This document shows positions 1 through 8,660 of a stretch of DNA of 64,000 nucleotides, one piece after another. This DNA is from Thermosynechococcus sp. CL-1 (lineage in GTDB: Bacteria; Cyanobacteriota; Cyanobacteriia; Thermosynechococcales; Thermosynechococcaceae), in assembly GCF_008386235.1 (NCBI RefSeq), contig NZ_CP040671.1, positions 1,180,001 to 1,244,000 on the forward strand, read 5' to 3'. The notes beneath the pieces are model-generated. The model worked only from the letters and a program-made list of their open reading frames with translations. It was not told the origin of the DNA and did no database searches. The translations under genes and the position numbers were made by a program. Positions within the stretch are counted from its first letter, which is position 1. Each line of letters opens with the position of its first letter.

Positions 1-203
1 CAAACCAAGAGATGATGGGGGAGCCAACCGGTTTGCAGCGTTGCACTGCCAGAGGCTTCAATTTGGTGCAGCCATTCCCATTCAAAAAAAGGGGTCTCTA
101 GGGGCAGAGCAAGGGCATCCCACTGGTCTTGGGGAACGCTGGCGATCGCATTCACCCACTGAATCGTTAGCTCCGGTGCCAGTGCCGCTGCAAACTCTGC
201 CAT
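1..203 (-). CDS. N-terminus of a FemAB/GNAT-like (DUF482-type) protein, partial
   Basis: A reverse-strand reading frame opens with ATG at 203 and runs off the left edge, so only the first 67 residues are present. The stretch WDALALPLETPFFEWEWL followed by an E-SGS segment and TGWLPHHLLV matches the start of the DUF482 (peptidoglycan biosynthesis/recognition, FemAB-like acyltransferase) family, which has a W-AL, N/T-PF--, LEESGS, TGW-P-HL pattern. The frame is closed upstream by TAG at 234-236, so ATG at 203 is the only good start. A TATAGT hexamer about 30 bases upstream could be a -10 element. Assignment is from motif memory; the catalytic core lies outside the window. Confidence 0.6.
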   Translation of the reverse strand, partial: MAEFAAALAPELTIQWVNAIASVPQDQWDALALPLETPFFEWEWLHQIEASGSATLQTGWLPHHLLV

Positions 204-247
204 ACCCCTCAGGGAAACTGCGTCTCTGTTGTACTATAGCAAGTGCT

Positions 248-1240
248 TTAGATAAAGACACTGCCATCGGGCATTAATGCCTGCTCCAAGCAAGCCTCCA
301 GCAACAGGGCACTACTGAGATCAGCACGCATTAGGTTGGCTTGACGTAAATTGGCACCCTTGAGATTCGTGCGGGCTAGGTAGGCATCAATGAGGCGAGC
401 TTCTTGCAAATCCGCCCCGGTGAGATCCGTACGCCGCAAATCCGCCTTATTCAAAACCGCTTCCCGCAAGTTCACCCCTTGAGCTTGGGCATCATCAAGC
501 CGCGCCTCGGAGAGAATCGCTTGACTTAAATCCGCTTGCGTGAGAATCGCTCCCCGCAGGTCTGCTTGAGCCAGCCGCGACTGCCGTAAGTTGCTTCCCA
601 CCAGATTCGCCTCATAGAGAATGGCACGGGTGAGAATTGCCCCCTGAAGATTGGTATTTTCTAAATTCGCTTGGGTCAGGTTGGCGCCATTGAGGTTGGC
701 CTCTTTAAGATGCGCCCCCTTGAGGTTCACCCGCGATAGATCTGCCCCTGCCAAATTCGTTCCTTGGAGATCTACCTGATGCAGATCTGCACCCACCAGA
801 CTTGCCCCCTCCTGATAGTTCTCTTTGCGAAAGTTAGCACTGCGCAGACAGGAGCCAGCCAAAACCGTATGGCTTAAATTCACCTGTCGCAAGTCACTAC
901 TCAGGAAGTTGCAGTCGCGAAAAACGGCCAATGTGAGATCTGCTCCCTGCAAATTGGCGCGATCAAAAACGCAACCATGACATTGGGCATCACGAAAATG
1001 GCTATCGTTAAAAACTGCTTGGGTAAAGTTGCATCCCTCCAAGCGGGCGCCCGTCAAGAGGGCATAGCTAAAGTCAGCACGACCAAAATGACAAAACTGG
1101 AAATGCACCCCCTGTAAACTGGTACCGCGCAGATCGATGCCAATCAAATCGGCACCCACGAGACTTACGCCCGCCAAATTCACACTTTGAAAATTGGTTT
1201 CGCCCTTGGCATAGCGAGCGAGCAACTCTTCAGCGTCCAT
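248..1240 (-). CDS. pentapeptide-repeat protein (330 aa)
   Basis: After a short N-terminal segment (MDAEELLARYAKGETNF), nearly the whole protein is A(D/N)LXX repeats such as GADLIG, GANLTQ, QADLRG, KADLRR and TGADL, which is the right-handed quadrilateral beta-helix (Rfr) fold. The central part (about residues 40-140) has less regular repeats with cysteines (HFQFCHFG, GCNFTQ, GCVFDR, DCNFLSS). No catalytic motif, signal peptide or membrane segment is evident. Such proteins are common in cyanobacteria and mostly of unknown function; some are lumenal or DNA-mimicking. It lies 42 bp downstream of the small unknown gene on the same strand. A second pentapeptide protein occurs at 33552-34196. Confidence 0.9.
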   Translation of the reverse strand: MDAEELLARYAKGETNFQSVNLAGVSLVGADLIGIDLRGTSLQGVHFQFCHFGRADFSYALLTGARLEGCNFTQAVFNDSHFRDAQCHGCVFDRANLQGADLTLAVFRDCNFLSSDLRQVNLSHTVLAGSCLRSANFRKENYQEGASLVGADLHQVDLQGTNLAGADLSRVNLKGAHLKEANLNGANLTQANLENTNLQGAILTRAILYEANLVGSNLRQSRLAQADLRGAILTQADLSQAILSEARLDDAQAQGVNLREAVLNKADLRRTDLTGADLQEARLIDAYLARTNLKGANLRQANLMRADLSSALLLEACLEQALMPDGSVFI

Positions 1241-1282
1241 GGCAATCTAACGTAGGGAGCAGTGCGCTAGGGATGTCTGTCC

Positions 1283-1534
1283 TTAACATTGCCAGCCACC
1301 GTGCTGAAGGCCGTAGTGTTCCAGAATCTCCTCACATCGTGCTTGGGCATCTCGGTCAAGCGTGGGGGGCACAGCCACGGCAATGCCTTCAATTTGACTG
1401 AGTTCGTAGTCAAAGCGGGAACAGGTTTGGGGCAACAGCCGCACAGAAACCCCATCGAGTAACTGCAAGTGGGCAGCCAGCTCACGATAGACCGCCAGTG
1501 GCATCCGCGGATTGTAGTACACCCGTTCACTCAT
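1283..1534 (-). CDS. conserved small protein of unknown function (83 aa)
   Basis: I start it at the internal ATG 1534 (MSERVYYNPRMPLAVYRELA) rather than the upstream ATG at 1579. The upstream extension is proline-rich, non-protein-like and overlaps the regulator gene much further. With ATG at 1534 the overlap with the upstream LuxR-type gene, which stops at 1527, is 8 bp and suggests translational coupling. The protein is soluble, has one central cysteine (LLPQTCSRFDYEL) and a C-terminal acidic helix (DRDAQARCEEILEHYG). I do not recognise a characterised family. Its constant partner here is the small LuxR-type regulator, so a linked regulatory role is possible but unproven. Confidence 0.7.
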   Translation of the reverse strand: MSERVYYNPRMPLAVYRELAAHLQLLDGVSVRLLPQTCSRFDYELSQIEGIAVAVPPTLDRDAQARCEEILEHYGLQHGGWQC

Positions 1535-1808
1535 GGGGCTGGGTTGGGGGAGTGGGTAAGGCACAACAATTGACATCATTCAAGCAAACTTTACCCCAGG
1601 CTAAAGCCCAGCGCACAAGTGCCACACGATTTTCTGATTTTGTTTTCATCAGAATATTACTGATATGGTTATCTACCGTACGCTTGCTGATGTCTAGTTT
1701 GGCGGCAATGTCTTGGTTGGTTAGCCCCGCCGCCACAAGCTCCAACACCTGTAGCTCACGCTCCGACAGCAGTGAATACTCCAACCGATCGTCTTGCGGT
1801 ATAGACAT
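1527..1808 (-). CDS. small LuxR-family (GerE) helix-turn-helix regulator, PedR-like
   Basis: Started at ATG 1808 (MSIPQDDRLEYSLLSERELQ), giving 93 aa. The protein is essentially one GerE-type domain: LSERELQVLELVAAGLTNQD, then IAAKLDISKRTVDNHISNIL, then MKTKSENRVALVRWAL. There is no receiver domain. Stand-alone LuxR proteins of this size in cyanobacteria include PedR, a redox-responsive regulator of photosynthesis genes; similarity in size and domain makes that a reasonable but unproven identity. The C-terminal tail carries two adjacent cysteines (NCCALP). It is divergently transcribed from the decarboxylase gene with only 43 bp between starts, so it may regulate that gene or itself. Confidence 0.8.
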   Translation of the reverse strand: MSIPQDDRLEYSLLSERELQVLELVAAGLTNQDIAAKLDISKRTVDNHISNILMKTKSENRVALVRWALAWGKVCLNDVNCCALPTPPTQPHE

Positions 1809-1851
1809 CCCTAAATCCGTATAATTACTTAGACCCTTATATTCATTGTAG

Positions 1852-3249
1852 TTGACGATTTCTCTCCTTGCTGCTCTTTTAGCCCAAAACCACACGATTC
1901 CCTTACACACGCCCGGCCATCAACGGGGTCGAGGCATGGAGCCGCTGTTGCGTGCCCTTTGGGGAATGGCCTTAGCCCAAGATTTAAGTGAGTTGCCCGG
2001 CCTTGATAATTTGGCGCAGCCAACAGGAGTGCTGGCAGAGGCACAGGCGGCGGTAGCGGCGACGGCGGGGAGCGATCGCGCTTGGTTTTTGGTGAATGGT
2101 GCCACCAGTGGTCTTTTAGCCGCACTTCTAGCCACGGTAGGGCCGGGCGATCGCGTTCTCGTGGGGCGCAATGTCCACCGCTCAGTGATTGCGGGACTGG
2201 TGTTAACGGGGGCGAAGCCCGTCTATTTGGGAGTCGCCGTTGATCCCCAGTGGGGGCTGCCGTTGCCCGTTACCCGTGATGTGGTTGCCGCCGGCTTGGC
2301 TGCCTATCCCGATACCAAGGCGGTTGTGCTTGTCAGTCCCACCTATGAAGGCCTTTGCTCACCCTTGGTCGAGATTGCTCAGTGCGTCCATGACCACGGT
2401 TTGCCCCTCATTGTCGATGAAGCCCACGGCAGTCATTTTGCCTATCATCCCGCCTTGCCGGTAGCCGCTTTGGCCGCAGGCGCAGATGTGGTGGTGCAGT
2501 CGTGGCACAAAACCCTCGGCACGTTAACCCAAACGGCAGTGCTGCATCTGAAGGGGGAGCGGGTGTCCCCTGAGCGCTTGAGTCAAGCCCTGAACCTCGT
2601 GCAAACCACCAGTCCCAGCTATTGGTTTTTGGCAGCCCTTGAGCGGGCGGGGGTGCAGATGGCTGAGCAGGGAGAGCAAATCTACGCGCGACTTCTCCAG
2701 TGGGTTAAGACCTCTGAATGGCCTTTACCGCGCTGGCAGCCCACAGGTATCCCTCAGGATCCGCTGCGATTGACCCTAGGGACTTGGCCGATCGGTCTGA
2801 CGGGGTTTGCCCTGGATGAGCTGTTGCAACCGCAGATCATTGCTGAATTTCCCAGCGGGCGATCGCTCACCTTTTGCCTTGGCCTCGGTACCAGCCAAAT
2901 AATGCTCGAAATCTTGGCCGATCGCCTAAAAAGTGTTTGCGCCGAATACTGTTACCATGCCCCTCTGCCACCACTGGCCATCCCACCAATCCCTAACCGC
3001 CAAGAACCCGCACTCTCACCACGGGATGCCTACTTTTGCCCACAGGCATCGGTTCCCCTCAAGGCGGCCTTAAATGAGATTAGCGCTGAGACCCTCTCCC
3101 CCTACCCACCGGGAATTCCCGCTGTTATCGCCGGCGAACGGATCACTGCATCAGTGATTGAAACCTTGCAAACCCTCCAAGAGCTGGGGGCAGAGATCGT
3201 GGGGGCTACCGATCCTACGCTACAAACCCTAAGAATCTGTAGGGTCTAG
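1852..3249 (+). CDS. Orn/Lys/Arg decarboxylase family protein, PLP-dependent
   Basis: 465 aa, starting with TTG at 1852. A TAG lies directly upstream and the next ATG is past the conserved LHTPGHQRGRG motif, so TTG is required. Family hallmarks are the N-terminal HTPGH, a PLP phosphate-binding region (VNGATSGLLAALLA), IVDEAHGSHF with the cofactor-binding Asp, and SWHKTLGTLTQ with the Schiff-base lysine. The C-terminal domain ends with APLNEISAE-like and PPGIPAVIAGE segments typical of the compact wing-less cyanobacterial/Bacillus type. These enzymes decarboxylate arginine, lysine or ornithine; the substrate cannot be told from sequence here. Its stop codon shares CTAG with the convergent DUF3727 gene. 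Confidence 0.85.
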   Translation: MTISLLAALLAQNHTIPLHTPGHQRGRGMEPLLRALWGMALAQDLSELPGLDNLAQPTGVLAEAQAAVAATAGSDRAWFLVNGATSGLLAALLATVGPGDRVLVGRNVHRSVIAGLVLTGAKPVYLGVAVDPQWGLPLPVTRDVVAAGLAAYPDTKAVVLVSPTYEGLCSPLVEIAQCVHDHGLPLIVDEAHGSHFAYHPALPVAALAAGADVVVQSWHKTLGTLTQTAVLHLKGERVSPERLSQALNLVQTTSPSYWFLAALERAGVQMAEQGEQIYARLLQWVKTSEWPLPRWQPTGIPQDPLRLTLGTWPIGLTGFALDELLQPQIIAEFPSGRSLTFCLGLGTSQIMLEILADRLKSVCAEYCYHAPLPPLAIPPIPNRQEPALSPRDAYFCPQASVPLKAALNEISAETLSPYPPGIPAVIAGERITASVIETLQTLQELGAEIVGATDPTLQTLRICRV

Positions 3250-3863
3250 TCTTCCCAGTCCTCCTCTTCAATGAGATGGCTCACCAAATGCTGTTCCAAG
3301 AGGGGTTGCAGGTGTTGAAAGTCTTGGGGAGAGAGGAGTTCAGGTTCTTGACCGGGGACAAGGCGAGCCACATAAAGGGTGGGACTCAGGGGCGTATAAA
3401 CGCTGTATTCCCGTGTACCGCAAAAGAAGCTACTGCCCAGAGGTTGATACTCCTCAATGTCATCATCGGCTTCCACCTCAACCGTGAGAATCTCATCTTC
3501 ATCCAGATCCGGCAGTTCACCCGCTACGGTGAGGGTTAGTGCAGTGCGCTTGAGGGTGAGGTTTTGTTCTTCAAGGATGGCACGGGCTGTATCAAAGACC
3601 GCATCAATTTCCTGCTCCTCTAGGGGCACCAAGATTTCTTCCTCGTCGTTTTCGGCCACGACCGCAAAAATTTCTACGGGGTAGTCCACTGGCCGCAGCA
3701 GCGCATAGGTTTCCCCTTGCACCTTCAGACGAAACTCGATGTAGCAGTCGAGGAAGCGACCATCATCATCGTAAAGGCGGAGTTGCTCCATCTCCTCCTC
3801 GAAGTCTTCCTCCTCCCAAGGCTGCTCATTACTATTTTGCTGGTTTTGATAGTTTGAACCCAT
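3246..3863 (-). CDS. DUF3727-type acidic cyanobacterial protein
   Basis: Start chosen at ATG 3863 (MGSNYQNQQNSNEQPWEEED), giving 205 aa. The upstream 13 codons look non-native. It is very acidic with clusters EEEDFEEEMEQ, ENDEEE, DLDEDE and EEEDWED. It shows the DUF3727 pattern of two similar beta-rich halves: LYDDDGRFLDCYIE and YALLRPVDYPVEIFA, then LGSSFFCGTREYSVYTPLSP with YVARLVPG. The family occurs in cyanobacteria and plastids, where plant members are implicated in plastid development; the bacterial role is unknown. No signal or membrane segment. Its 3' end overlaps the decarboxylase gene tail-to-tail by 4 bp. Confidence 0.8.
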   Translation of the reverse strand: MGSNYQNQQNSNEQPWEEEDFEEEMEQLRLYDDDGRFLDCYIEFRLKVQGETYALLRPVDYPVEIFAVVAENDEEEILVPLEEQEIDAVFDTARAILEEQNLTLKRTALTLTVAGELPDLDEDEILTVEVEADDDIEEYQPLGSSFFCGTREYSVYTPLSPTLYVARLVPGQEPELLSPQDFQHLQPLLEQHLVSHLIEEEDWED

Positions 3864-3960
3864 GCTGCTTCGGTAAAAAGATTCCCTATGGCATTGGAGC
3901 ATACCATGCAGCGGGTCGCCGTGGGGCAGCCTTGGTTAATTTTTCTACAAAAACTTAAAA

Positions 3961-4371
3961 TTAAGGGGGATCTAAGCCGGCAAATAGGGCGGCAACCACC
4001 TGTGCTGCCTTCTGATCGAGCTTGTGCCAGTCCACCTCCCCAGCAGGGTCAAAGAGGCTGAGGTCAGCTTGCACCTCCCCCACCTGAAAGTCATGGATGC
4101 CGCTGTAGTCCAGTTCTGGGGTGTACTGCTGAAAACAAATTTGGTAGCACAGCTCCCACAGGTTCACCCGCTCTTGGCGATCGCCCTGACGTAAGTGCAG
4201 CCAGTAGAGAATTTGTGGTTCGGCTTCACCACAGGGAATCTCAACGGTTTCATAGGTGCCCTGCCAAGGGGAAGTTTCTAGCGATCGCCGCAGATGATCA
4301 AGCAGGCGAATCAGTGCCGGTTGAATCAGTTGTGCCGCTGCATACCAAGGATGATCCGTGTTGGCCGTCAT
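3961..4371 (-). CDS. conserved cyanobacterial protein of unknown function (136 aa)
   Basis: I start at ATG 4371 (MTANTDHPWYAAAQLIQPAL), 4 bp after the stop of the upstream gene at 4376; the longer frame back to 4452 would run inside that gene. The protein is soluble, acidic and tryptophan-rich (PWQGTYETVEIPCGEAEP, LYWLHLRQGDRQERVNLWEL, CYQICFQQYTPELDYSGIHDF). I recognise no domain. Tight spacing to the zinc-ribbon/RelE-like gene suggests one transcript and possibly a functional pair. Confidence 0.7.
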   Translation of the reverse strand: MTANTDHPWYAAAQLIQPALIRLLDHLRRSLETSPWQGTYETVEIPCGEAEPQILYWLHLRQGDRQERVNLWELCYQICFQQYTPELDYSGIHDFQVGEVQADLSLFDPAGEVDWHKLDQKAAQVVAALFAGLDPP

Positions 4372-4375
4372 GAGA

Positions 4376-4798
4376 CTAAGCGAGAGGTTTTTTGACATTG
4401 TAGGCTTCGTGGGAGAGCACACTGCGGGGTTCAATGCGATCGCCCGTGTCATAGCAGATGAGGCGATAGTTATAGCTCAGGGGAATACTAATAATTCGGC
4501 GATCGTGATTCAGGCGCTTGCCCTTGAACTGGCGATAGTCGGCTCCTGCAAGGAGTTCTGCAATCACTTGGCGGGCTTTGAGGACAATCCACTTCGGCAA
4601 CCCTTGGAGATCCACCACATCGTTGGCAAAGGAAGCCTCCCATTCCTGCCGTGCCAAGCGTGCTTGTTCCTGTGCCAGTCGTGCCTGTTCCCGTTCTGCT
4701 ACCTCTAGAGCTTTTGCTTGGATCAACTGAGCGCAGTAGTGGCAAACCTGACCATAGCCTTGGTGGCCGCAGGGAAATTTTTTCCGACGACGTGGCAT
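4376..4798 (-). CDS. DUF7682-like zinc-binding protein with RelE/ParE-like C-terminus
   Basis: 140 aa. The N-terminus (MPRRRKKFPCGHQGYGQVCHYC) carries a C-x-H...C-x-x-C cluster that should bind one zinc ion. Residues about 30-55 are a charged helix (REQARLAQEQARLARQEWEA). The C-terminal half (LPKWIVLKARQVIAELLAG, FKGKRLNHDRRIISIPLSYN, YRLICYDTG, VLSHEAYN) resembles the small alpha/beta fold of RelE/ParE-type mRNA interferases: basic K-R-L turn, R-I-I-S-I-P strand, Y-R-L-I strand and a terminal HE-YN. The family is common in cyanobacteria with no assigned function, and toxicity is not implied. It is followed by an unknown gene 4 bp downstream, where an antitoxin could sit. Confidence 0.7.
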   Translation of the reverse strand: MPRRRKKFPCGHQGYGQVCHYCAQLIQAKALEVAEREQARLAQEQARLARQEWEASFANDVVDLQGLPKWIVLKARQVIAELLAGADYRQFKGKRLNHDRRIISIPLSYNYRLICYDTGDRIEPRSVLSHEAYNVKKPLA

Positions 4799-4896
4799 AG
4801 GGCGTTCTCAAAAAAAGCAAAACAGGGCAGAGAGTTATACCCCCCCACCCTGAGCATCTATTGATATTTTCCGTCTAAAGGCGTACCATTGGCAAC

Positions 4897-6891
4897 TTAG
4901 CCAAGCAGGGCATTGGCCTTGGCCACCACATTGTCCACCGTGAAGCCAAATTTCTCCATGAGGACGTTCCCCGGAGCCGAGGCACCAAAGCGCTCGATCG
5001 ACACCGTTGCATCGGCATAGCGGCACCAACCAAAACTGGACGCCGCCTCCACCGCAAGGCGTTTTACCCCCGCCGGCAGCACACTGGCTTTGTACTCAGG
5101 GGATTGCTCCTCAAAGAGTTCCCAGGAGGGCATGGACACCACCCGCACTTTCTTGCCACTAGTTGTCAGGACTTCAGCGGCCTTGACACAGAGGGAGACT
5201 TCTGAACCGGTGCCAATCAGGATCAAATCGGGAGTACCTTGGCAATCCACAAGGGTATAGGCACCTTTGGCGACATTGGCCGCAGAGGTACCGGCCAAGT
5301 TGGGCACATTTTGCCGCGTCAGTGCCAAGAGGGTTGGCTGTTTGCGGCGTTGGACGGCCACTTGGTAGGCACCCGAGGTTTCATTGCCATCGGCAGGACG
5401 GATCACCAGTAGGTTGGGAATAGCACGCAATGAGGCTAGGGTCTCCACGGGTTGGTGGGTAGGGCCATCTTCACCAAGGGCAATGGAGTCGTGGGTCATC
5501 ACATAGATCACCCCCGCTTGGGAGAGTGCTGAGAGGCGCAGGGCAGGCCGCAGGTAATCAGCAAAGACCAAGAAAGTGGCACAGTAGGGAATCAAGCCGG
5601 AATTGTGGAGAGCAATGCCGTTGCAGATGGCAGCCATGCCGTGTTCGCGCACGCCAAAGCGAATATTGCGATTTTGGTACTGGCCTTTTTGGAAGTCACC
5701 GGAGCACTTGAGTTCGGTGAGGTTGGAGTGGGTCAAGTCCGCAGAACCGCCAATGAGTTCGGGCAGATTGGGGGCGATCGCGTTCAGGCAAATTTCCGAA
5801 TGCTTGCGGGTGGCCACAGCCTTATCTTCAGGAGTGTAGCTCGGCAGATTAGCATCCCAGTTGGCGGGCAACTCACCCCGCAGCAGCCGTTCAAATTCGG
5901 CAGCCTCCTCAGGATACTTTTGGCGATAGGTGGCGAGGGTTTGGTTCCACTCCGCTTCATAGCTAGCACCGCGCTCCACAGCTTTGCGGAAGTGGTTGAG
6001 GACATCCTCGGGGACAACAAAAGGCTCATAGTTCCAGCCAAGGTTTTCGCGGGTGAGCTTGACTTCCTCAGGCCCAAGAGCAGCGCCGTGCACCCCAGCG
6101 GTGTTGGCTTTGTTGGGGGAACCATAGCCGATGGTAGTGGTGACTTTAATGAGTGAAGGTTTATCGGTTACGGCTTTGGCCGCTTCAATGGCTTTGGCAA
6201 TGCCCGCAAGATCCGTATTGCCATCGGCGACGTGCTGCACGTGCCAACCATAGGCCTCAAAGCGCTTGCAGACATCCTCTGTAAAGGCAATGTCGGTGGA
6301 ACCGTCAATGGAAATGTGGTTATCGTCGTAGAGGGCAATGAGTTTGCCTAAGCCCCAGTGACCCGCAAGGGAGCAGGCTTCGCCGGAGATGCCCTCCATG
6401 TTGCAGCCATCGCCAAGGATAACGTAGGTGTAGTGATCCACTAGTGTGACATCGGGCTTGTTGAAGCGAGCCGCTAAATGGGCTTCCGCCACTGCTAAGC
6501 CAACGGCGTTACAAATCCCTTGACCGAGAGGGCCTGTAGTCACCTCCACACCGGGGGTCTCAAAGTTTTCCGGGTGACCGGGTGTGCGCGATCCCCATTG
6601 GCGAAACTGTTTAATGTCCTCGATGGTGACGCTGTCGTAGCCCGTGAGGTAGAGCAGGGCATACTGCAACATACAGCCATGACCCGCCGAAAGGACAAAG
6701 CGATCGCGATTGAACCACTGCGGATTTTTGGGGTTAAACCGCATGAACTGGTTCCACAGCACATAGGCCATGGGTGCTGCCCCCATTGGTAGGCCGGGGT
6801 GCCCGGAGTTGGCCTTTTGCACCGCATCGATCGCTAGGAAACGAATCGCATTAATACAGAGTTCATCAAGGGATTGAGTCACCGCAGGCAT
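4897..6891 (-). CDS. tktA: transketolase
   Basis: 664 aa, full length for the family. It transfers two-carbon ketol units between sugar phosphates in the Calvin cycle and pentose phosphate pathway. Visible are SGHPG with His31, GPLGQG at 120-125, and the thiamine-diphosphate/metal motif [13 protein letters not shown] starting at 160 with the closing DDNHISIDG. The pyrimidine domain has [11 protein letters not shown] and [11 protein letters not shown] with [29 protein letters not shown] compressed as expected. The C-terminal domain includes [11 protein letters not shown] and [11 protein letters not shown]. It is the last gene of an acpP-fabF-tkt run on the minus strand, 35 bp after fabF. Confidence 0.97.
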   Translation of the reverse strand: MPAVTQSLDELCINAIRFLAIDAVQKANSGHPGLPMGAAPMAYVLWNQFMRFNPKNPQWFNRDRFVLSAGHGCMLQYALLYLTGYDSVTIEDIKQFRQWGSRTPGHPENFETPGVEVTTGPLGQGICNAVGLAVAEAHLAARFNKPDVTLVDHYTYVILGDGCNMEGISGEACSLAGHWGLGKLIALYDDNHISIDGSTDIAFTEDVCKRFEAYGWHVQHVADGNTDLAGIAKAIEAAKAVTDKPSLIKVTTTIGYGSPNKANTAGVHGAALGPEEVKLTRENLGWNYEPFVVPEDVLNHFRKAVERGASYEAEWNQTLATYRQKYPEEAAEFERLLRGELPANWDANLPSYTPEDKAVATRKHSEICLNAIAPNLPELIGGSADLTHSNLTELKCSGDFQKGQYQNRNIRFGVREHGMAAICNGIALHNSGLIPYCATFLVFADYLRPALRLSALSQAGVIYVMTHDSIALGEDGPTHQPVETLASLRAIPNLLVIRPADGNETSGAYQVAVQRRKQPTLLALTRQNVPNLAGTSAANVAKGAYTLVDCQGTPDLILIGTGSEVSLCVKAAEVLTTSGKKVRVVSMPSWELFEEQSPEYKASVLPAGVKRLAVEAASSFGWCRYADATVSIERFGASAPGNVLMEKFGFTVDNVVAKANALLG

Positions 6892-6926
6892 TGCTTTCTC
6901 TCTCTAATTGGGTTTGCAGCAGACAG

Positions 6927-8189
6927 TTAACGATCGGGAGTAAATTTGCGGAAGGCCAACGTCACGTTGTGCCCACCAAAGCCAAAGGAGTTGGACAAAG
7001 CCACCGTCACCGAGCATGCCCGGCTCTGATGGGGAACATAGTCCAGATCGCAGGCAGGATCCGGTTGCTCCAAGTTAATTGTAGGGGGGATGCGATCGTG
7101 GGCAACCGCCATCACCGTTGCGATCGCCTCAATACCCCCTGACCCCCCTAGGAGGTGCCCCGTCATGGATTTTGTCGAACTTACGGGAACGCGACGGGCA
7201 TTTTCCTCACCAAGGGCACGTTTAATAGCGGCAGTTTCCGTACTGTCGTTGGCGGGGGTACTTGTACCGTGGGCATTGATATAGCTCACCTGATCCGGGG
7301 CAATCTCCCCATCCTTGAGGCAGGCTTCAATGGCACGGGCCGCCCCTTCTCCCCCCGGTGAGGGAGCAGTCATGTGGTAGGCATCACAGGTCAAGCCATA
7401 GCCCACCATTTCTGCATAGATGCGTGCCCCCCGCGCAAGGGCAAATTCCAATTCTTCAAGGATCAAGATGCCTGCCCCTTCCCCAAGGACAAAGCCATCG
7501 CGGTTGAGGTCAAAGGGACGGCTGGCATGGTGGGGGTCATCATTGCGGGTGGACAGGGCACGGGCTGCCGCAAAACCCGCCACCGATAGGGGAGTAATTG
7601 CTGCCTCAGTACCGCCACAGATCATGGCCTTGGCATAACCGTGCTGCACCATACGGAAGGCATCGCCAATGGCATTGGAACCCGCTGCACAGGCGGTCAC
7701 GGAACAGGAATTCGGGCCTTTGGCACCGGTGTGAATGGCGGTGAGTCCGGCGGCCATATTGGCAATCATCATCGGGATCATAAAGGGACTACAGCGATCG
7801 GGCCCCTTGGTGAGATAGACCTCCTGCTGATCCTCCATCACCTTTAGGCCGCCCACACCCGTACCAATAATGATGCCAATGTCAGTGGCATTGCCCTCGT
7901 CAATCGTCAATTGGGCATCTGCAAGGGCTTGCTTACTGGCAGCCACGGCAAATTGAGCAAAGCGATCCATGCGTTTGGCATCTTTGCGATCCATGTAGAG
8001 GGTGGGATCAAAGCCACGCACCTCACCCGCAATGCGGCAGTCATGACGACTGGCATCAAAAGCCGTGATGTAATCAATGCCGTTGCGACCGGCCATTAAC
8101 CCTTCCCAATACTCCGCAAGGGTGTTGCCGAGGGGGGTAATTGCCCCCATCCCCGTGACAACGACCCGTTTTTGGTGCGCCTTTGCCAT
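6927..8189 (-). CDS. fabF: 3-oxoacyl-[ACP] synthase II (KAS II)
   Basis: 420 aa. It condenses malonyl-ACP with acyl-ACP in fatty-acid elongation. The catalytic triad is visible: Cys167 in VTACAAGSNAIG, His307 in NAHGTSTPAND and His345 in MTGHLLGGSGG. The GFGGHN motif near the C-terminus is present. It begins 4 bp after the acpP stop, so acyl carrier protein and condensing enzyme are almost certainly co-transcribed and translationally linked. No anomalies. Confidence 0.97.
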   Translation of the reverse strand: MAKAHQKRVVVTGMGAITPLGNTLAEYWEGLMAGRNGIDYITAFDASRHDCRIAGEVRGFDPTLYMDRKDAKRMDRFAQFAVAASKQALADAQLTIDEGNATDIGIIIGTGVGGLKVMEDQQEVYLTKGPDRCSPFMIPMMIANMAAGLTAIHTGAKGPNSCSVTACAAGSNAIGDAFRMVQHGYAKAMICGGTEAAITPLSVAGFAAARALSTRNDDPHHASRPFDLNRDGFVLGEGAGILILEELEFALARGARIYAEMVGYGLTCDAYHMTAPSPGGEGAARAIEACLKDGEIAPDQVSYINAHGTSTPANDSTETAAIKRALGEENARRVPVSSTKSMTGHLLGGSGGIEAIATVMAVAHDRIPPTINLEQPDPACDLDYVPHQSRACSVTVALSNSFGFGGHNVTLAFRKFTPDR

Positions 8190-8193
8190 GGAT

Positions 8194-8439
8194 CTATGCA
8201 GCTACCTTATTGTTGATAAAGTCAAGGACATCTTGGACGGTTTTCAGTTTTTCCGCCTCTTCGTCGGGAATTTCCACACCAAACGCTTCCTCAAGTGCCA
8301 TGATCAACTCCACGGAGTCAAGGGAGTCAGCATTGAGATCCTCGGCAAAACTTGCTTCGGGCACAACCTTTTCTGCATCAACACTGAGTTGATCGGCAAC
8401 AATGGCTTTTACTTTTTCGAGAATTTCAGATTGATTCAT
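8194..8439 (-). CDS. acpP: acyl carrier protein
   Basis: Start set at ATG 8439 ([20 protein letters not shown]), giving the usual 81-residue ACP; the frame open to 8505 adds an untypical leader. Ser39 in [16 protein letters not shown] is the 4'-phosphopantetheine attachment site. Helix IV ends [14 protein letters not shown]. First gene of the acpP-fabF-tkt block. The 220 bp between it and the divergent RNase R-like gene must hold both promoters; I could not pick a convincing -35/-10 pair for either. Confidence 0.97.
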   Translation of the reverse strand: MNQSEILEKVKAIVADQLSVDAEKVVPEASFAEDLNADSLDSVELIMALEEAFGVEIPDEEAEKLKTVQDVLDFINNKVAA

Positions 8440-8660
8440 AGATGCCTTAACTGGATGGACAACGATTGAGAACAGTAATTGATGCGGGCGATCGCCATTC
8501 CTCAAATCTAGGATGTTTCGTGCCCAGAATCAACGCGCCATAATTATAGGACAGATTGGGGATCCCCTAAGATACTCCTGCAACTGTGATAAGCTACAGT
8601 TTGGATACTTGACACCAACAACGCTACATCCACTGTTGCCCTCCCTTCACCGAGTTGCCG

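Noticed and set aside
5605-6156. 183-codon plus-strand frame opposite tkt
   Set aside because: Lies wholly inside the transketolase gene, mirrors its codon pattern and has no recognisable protein features.
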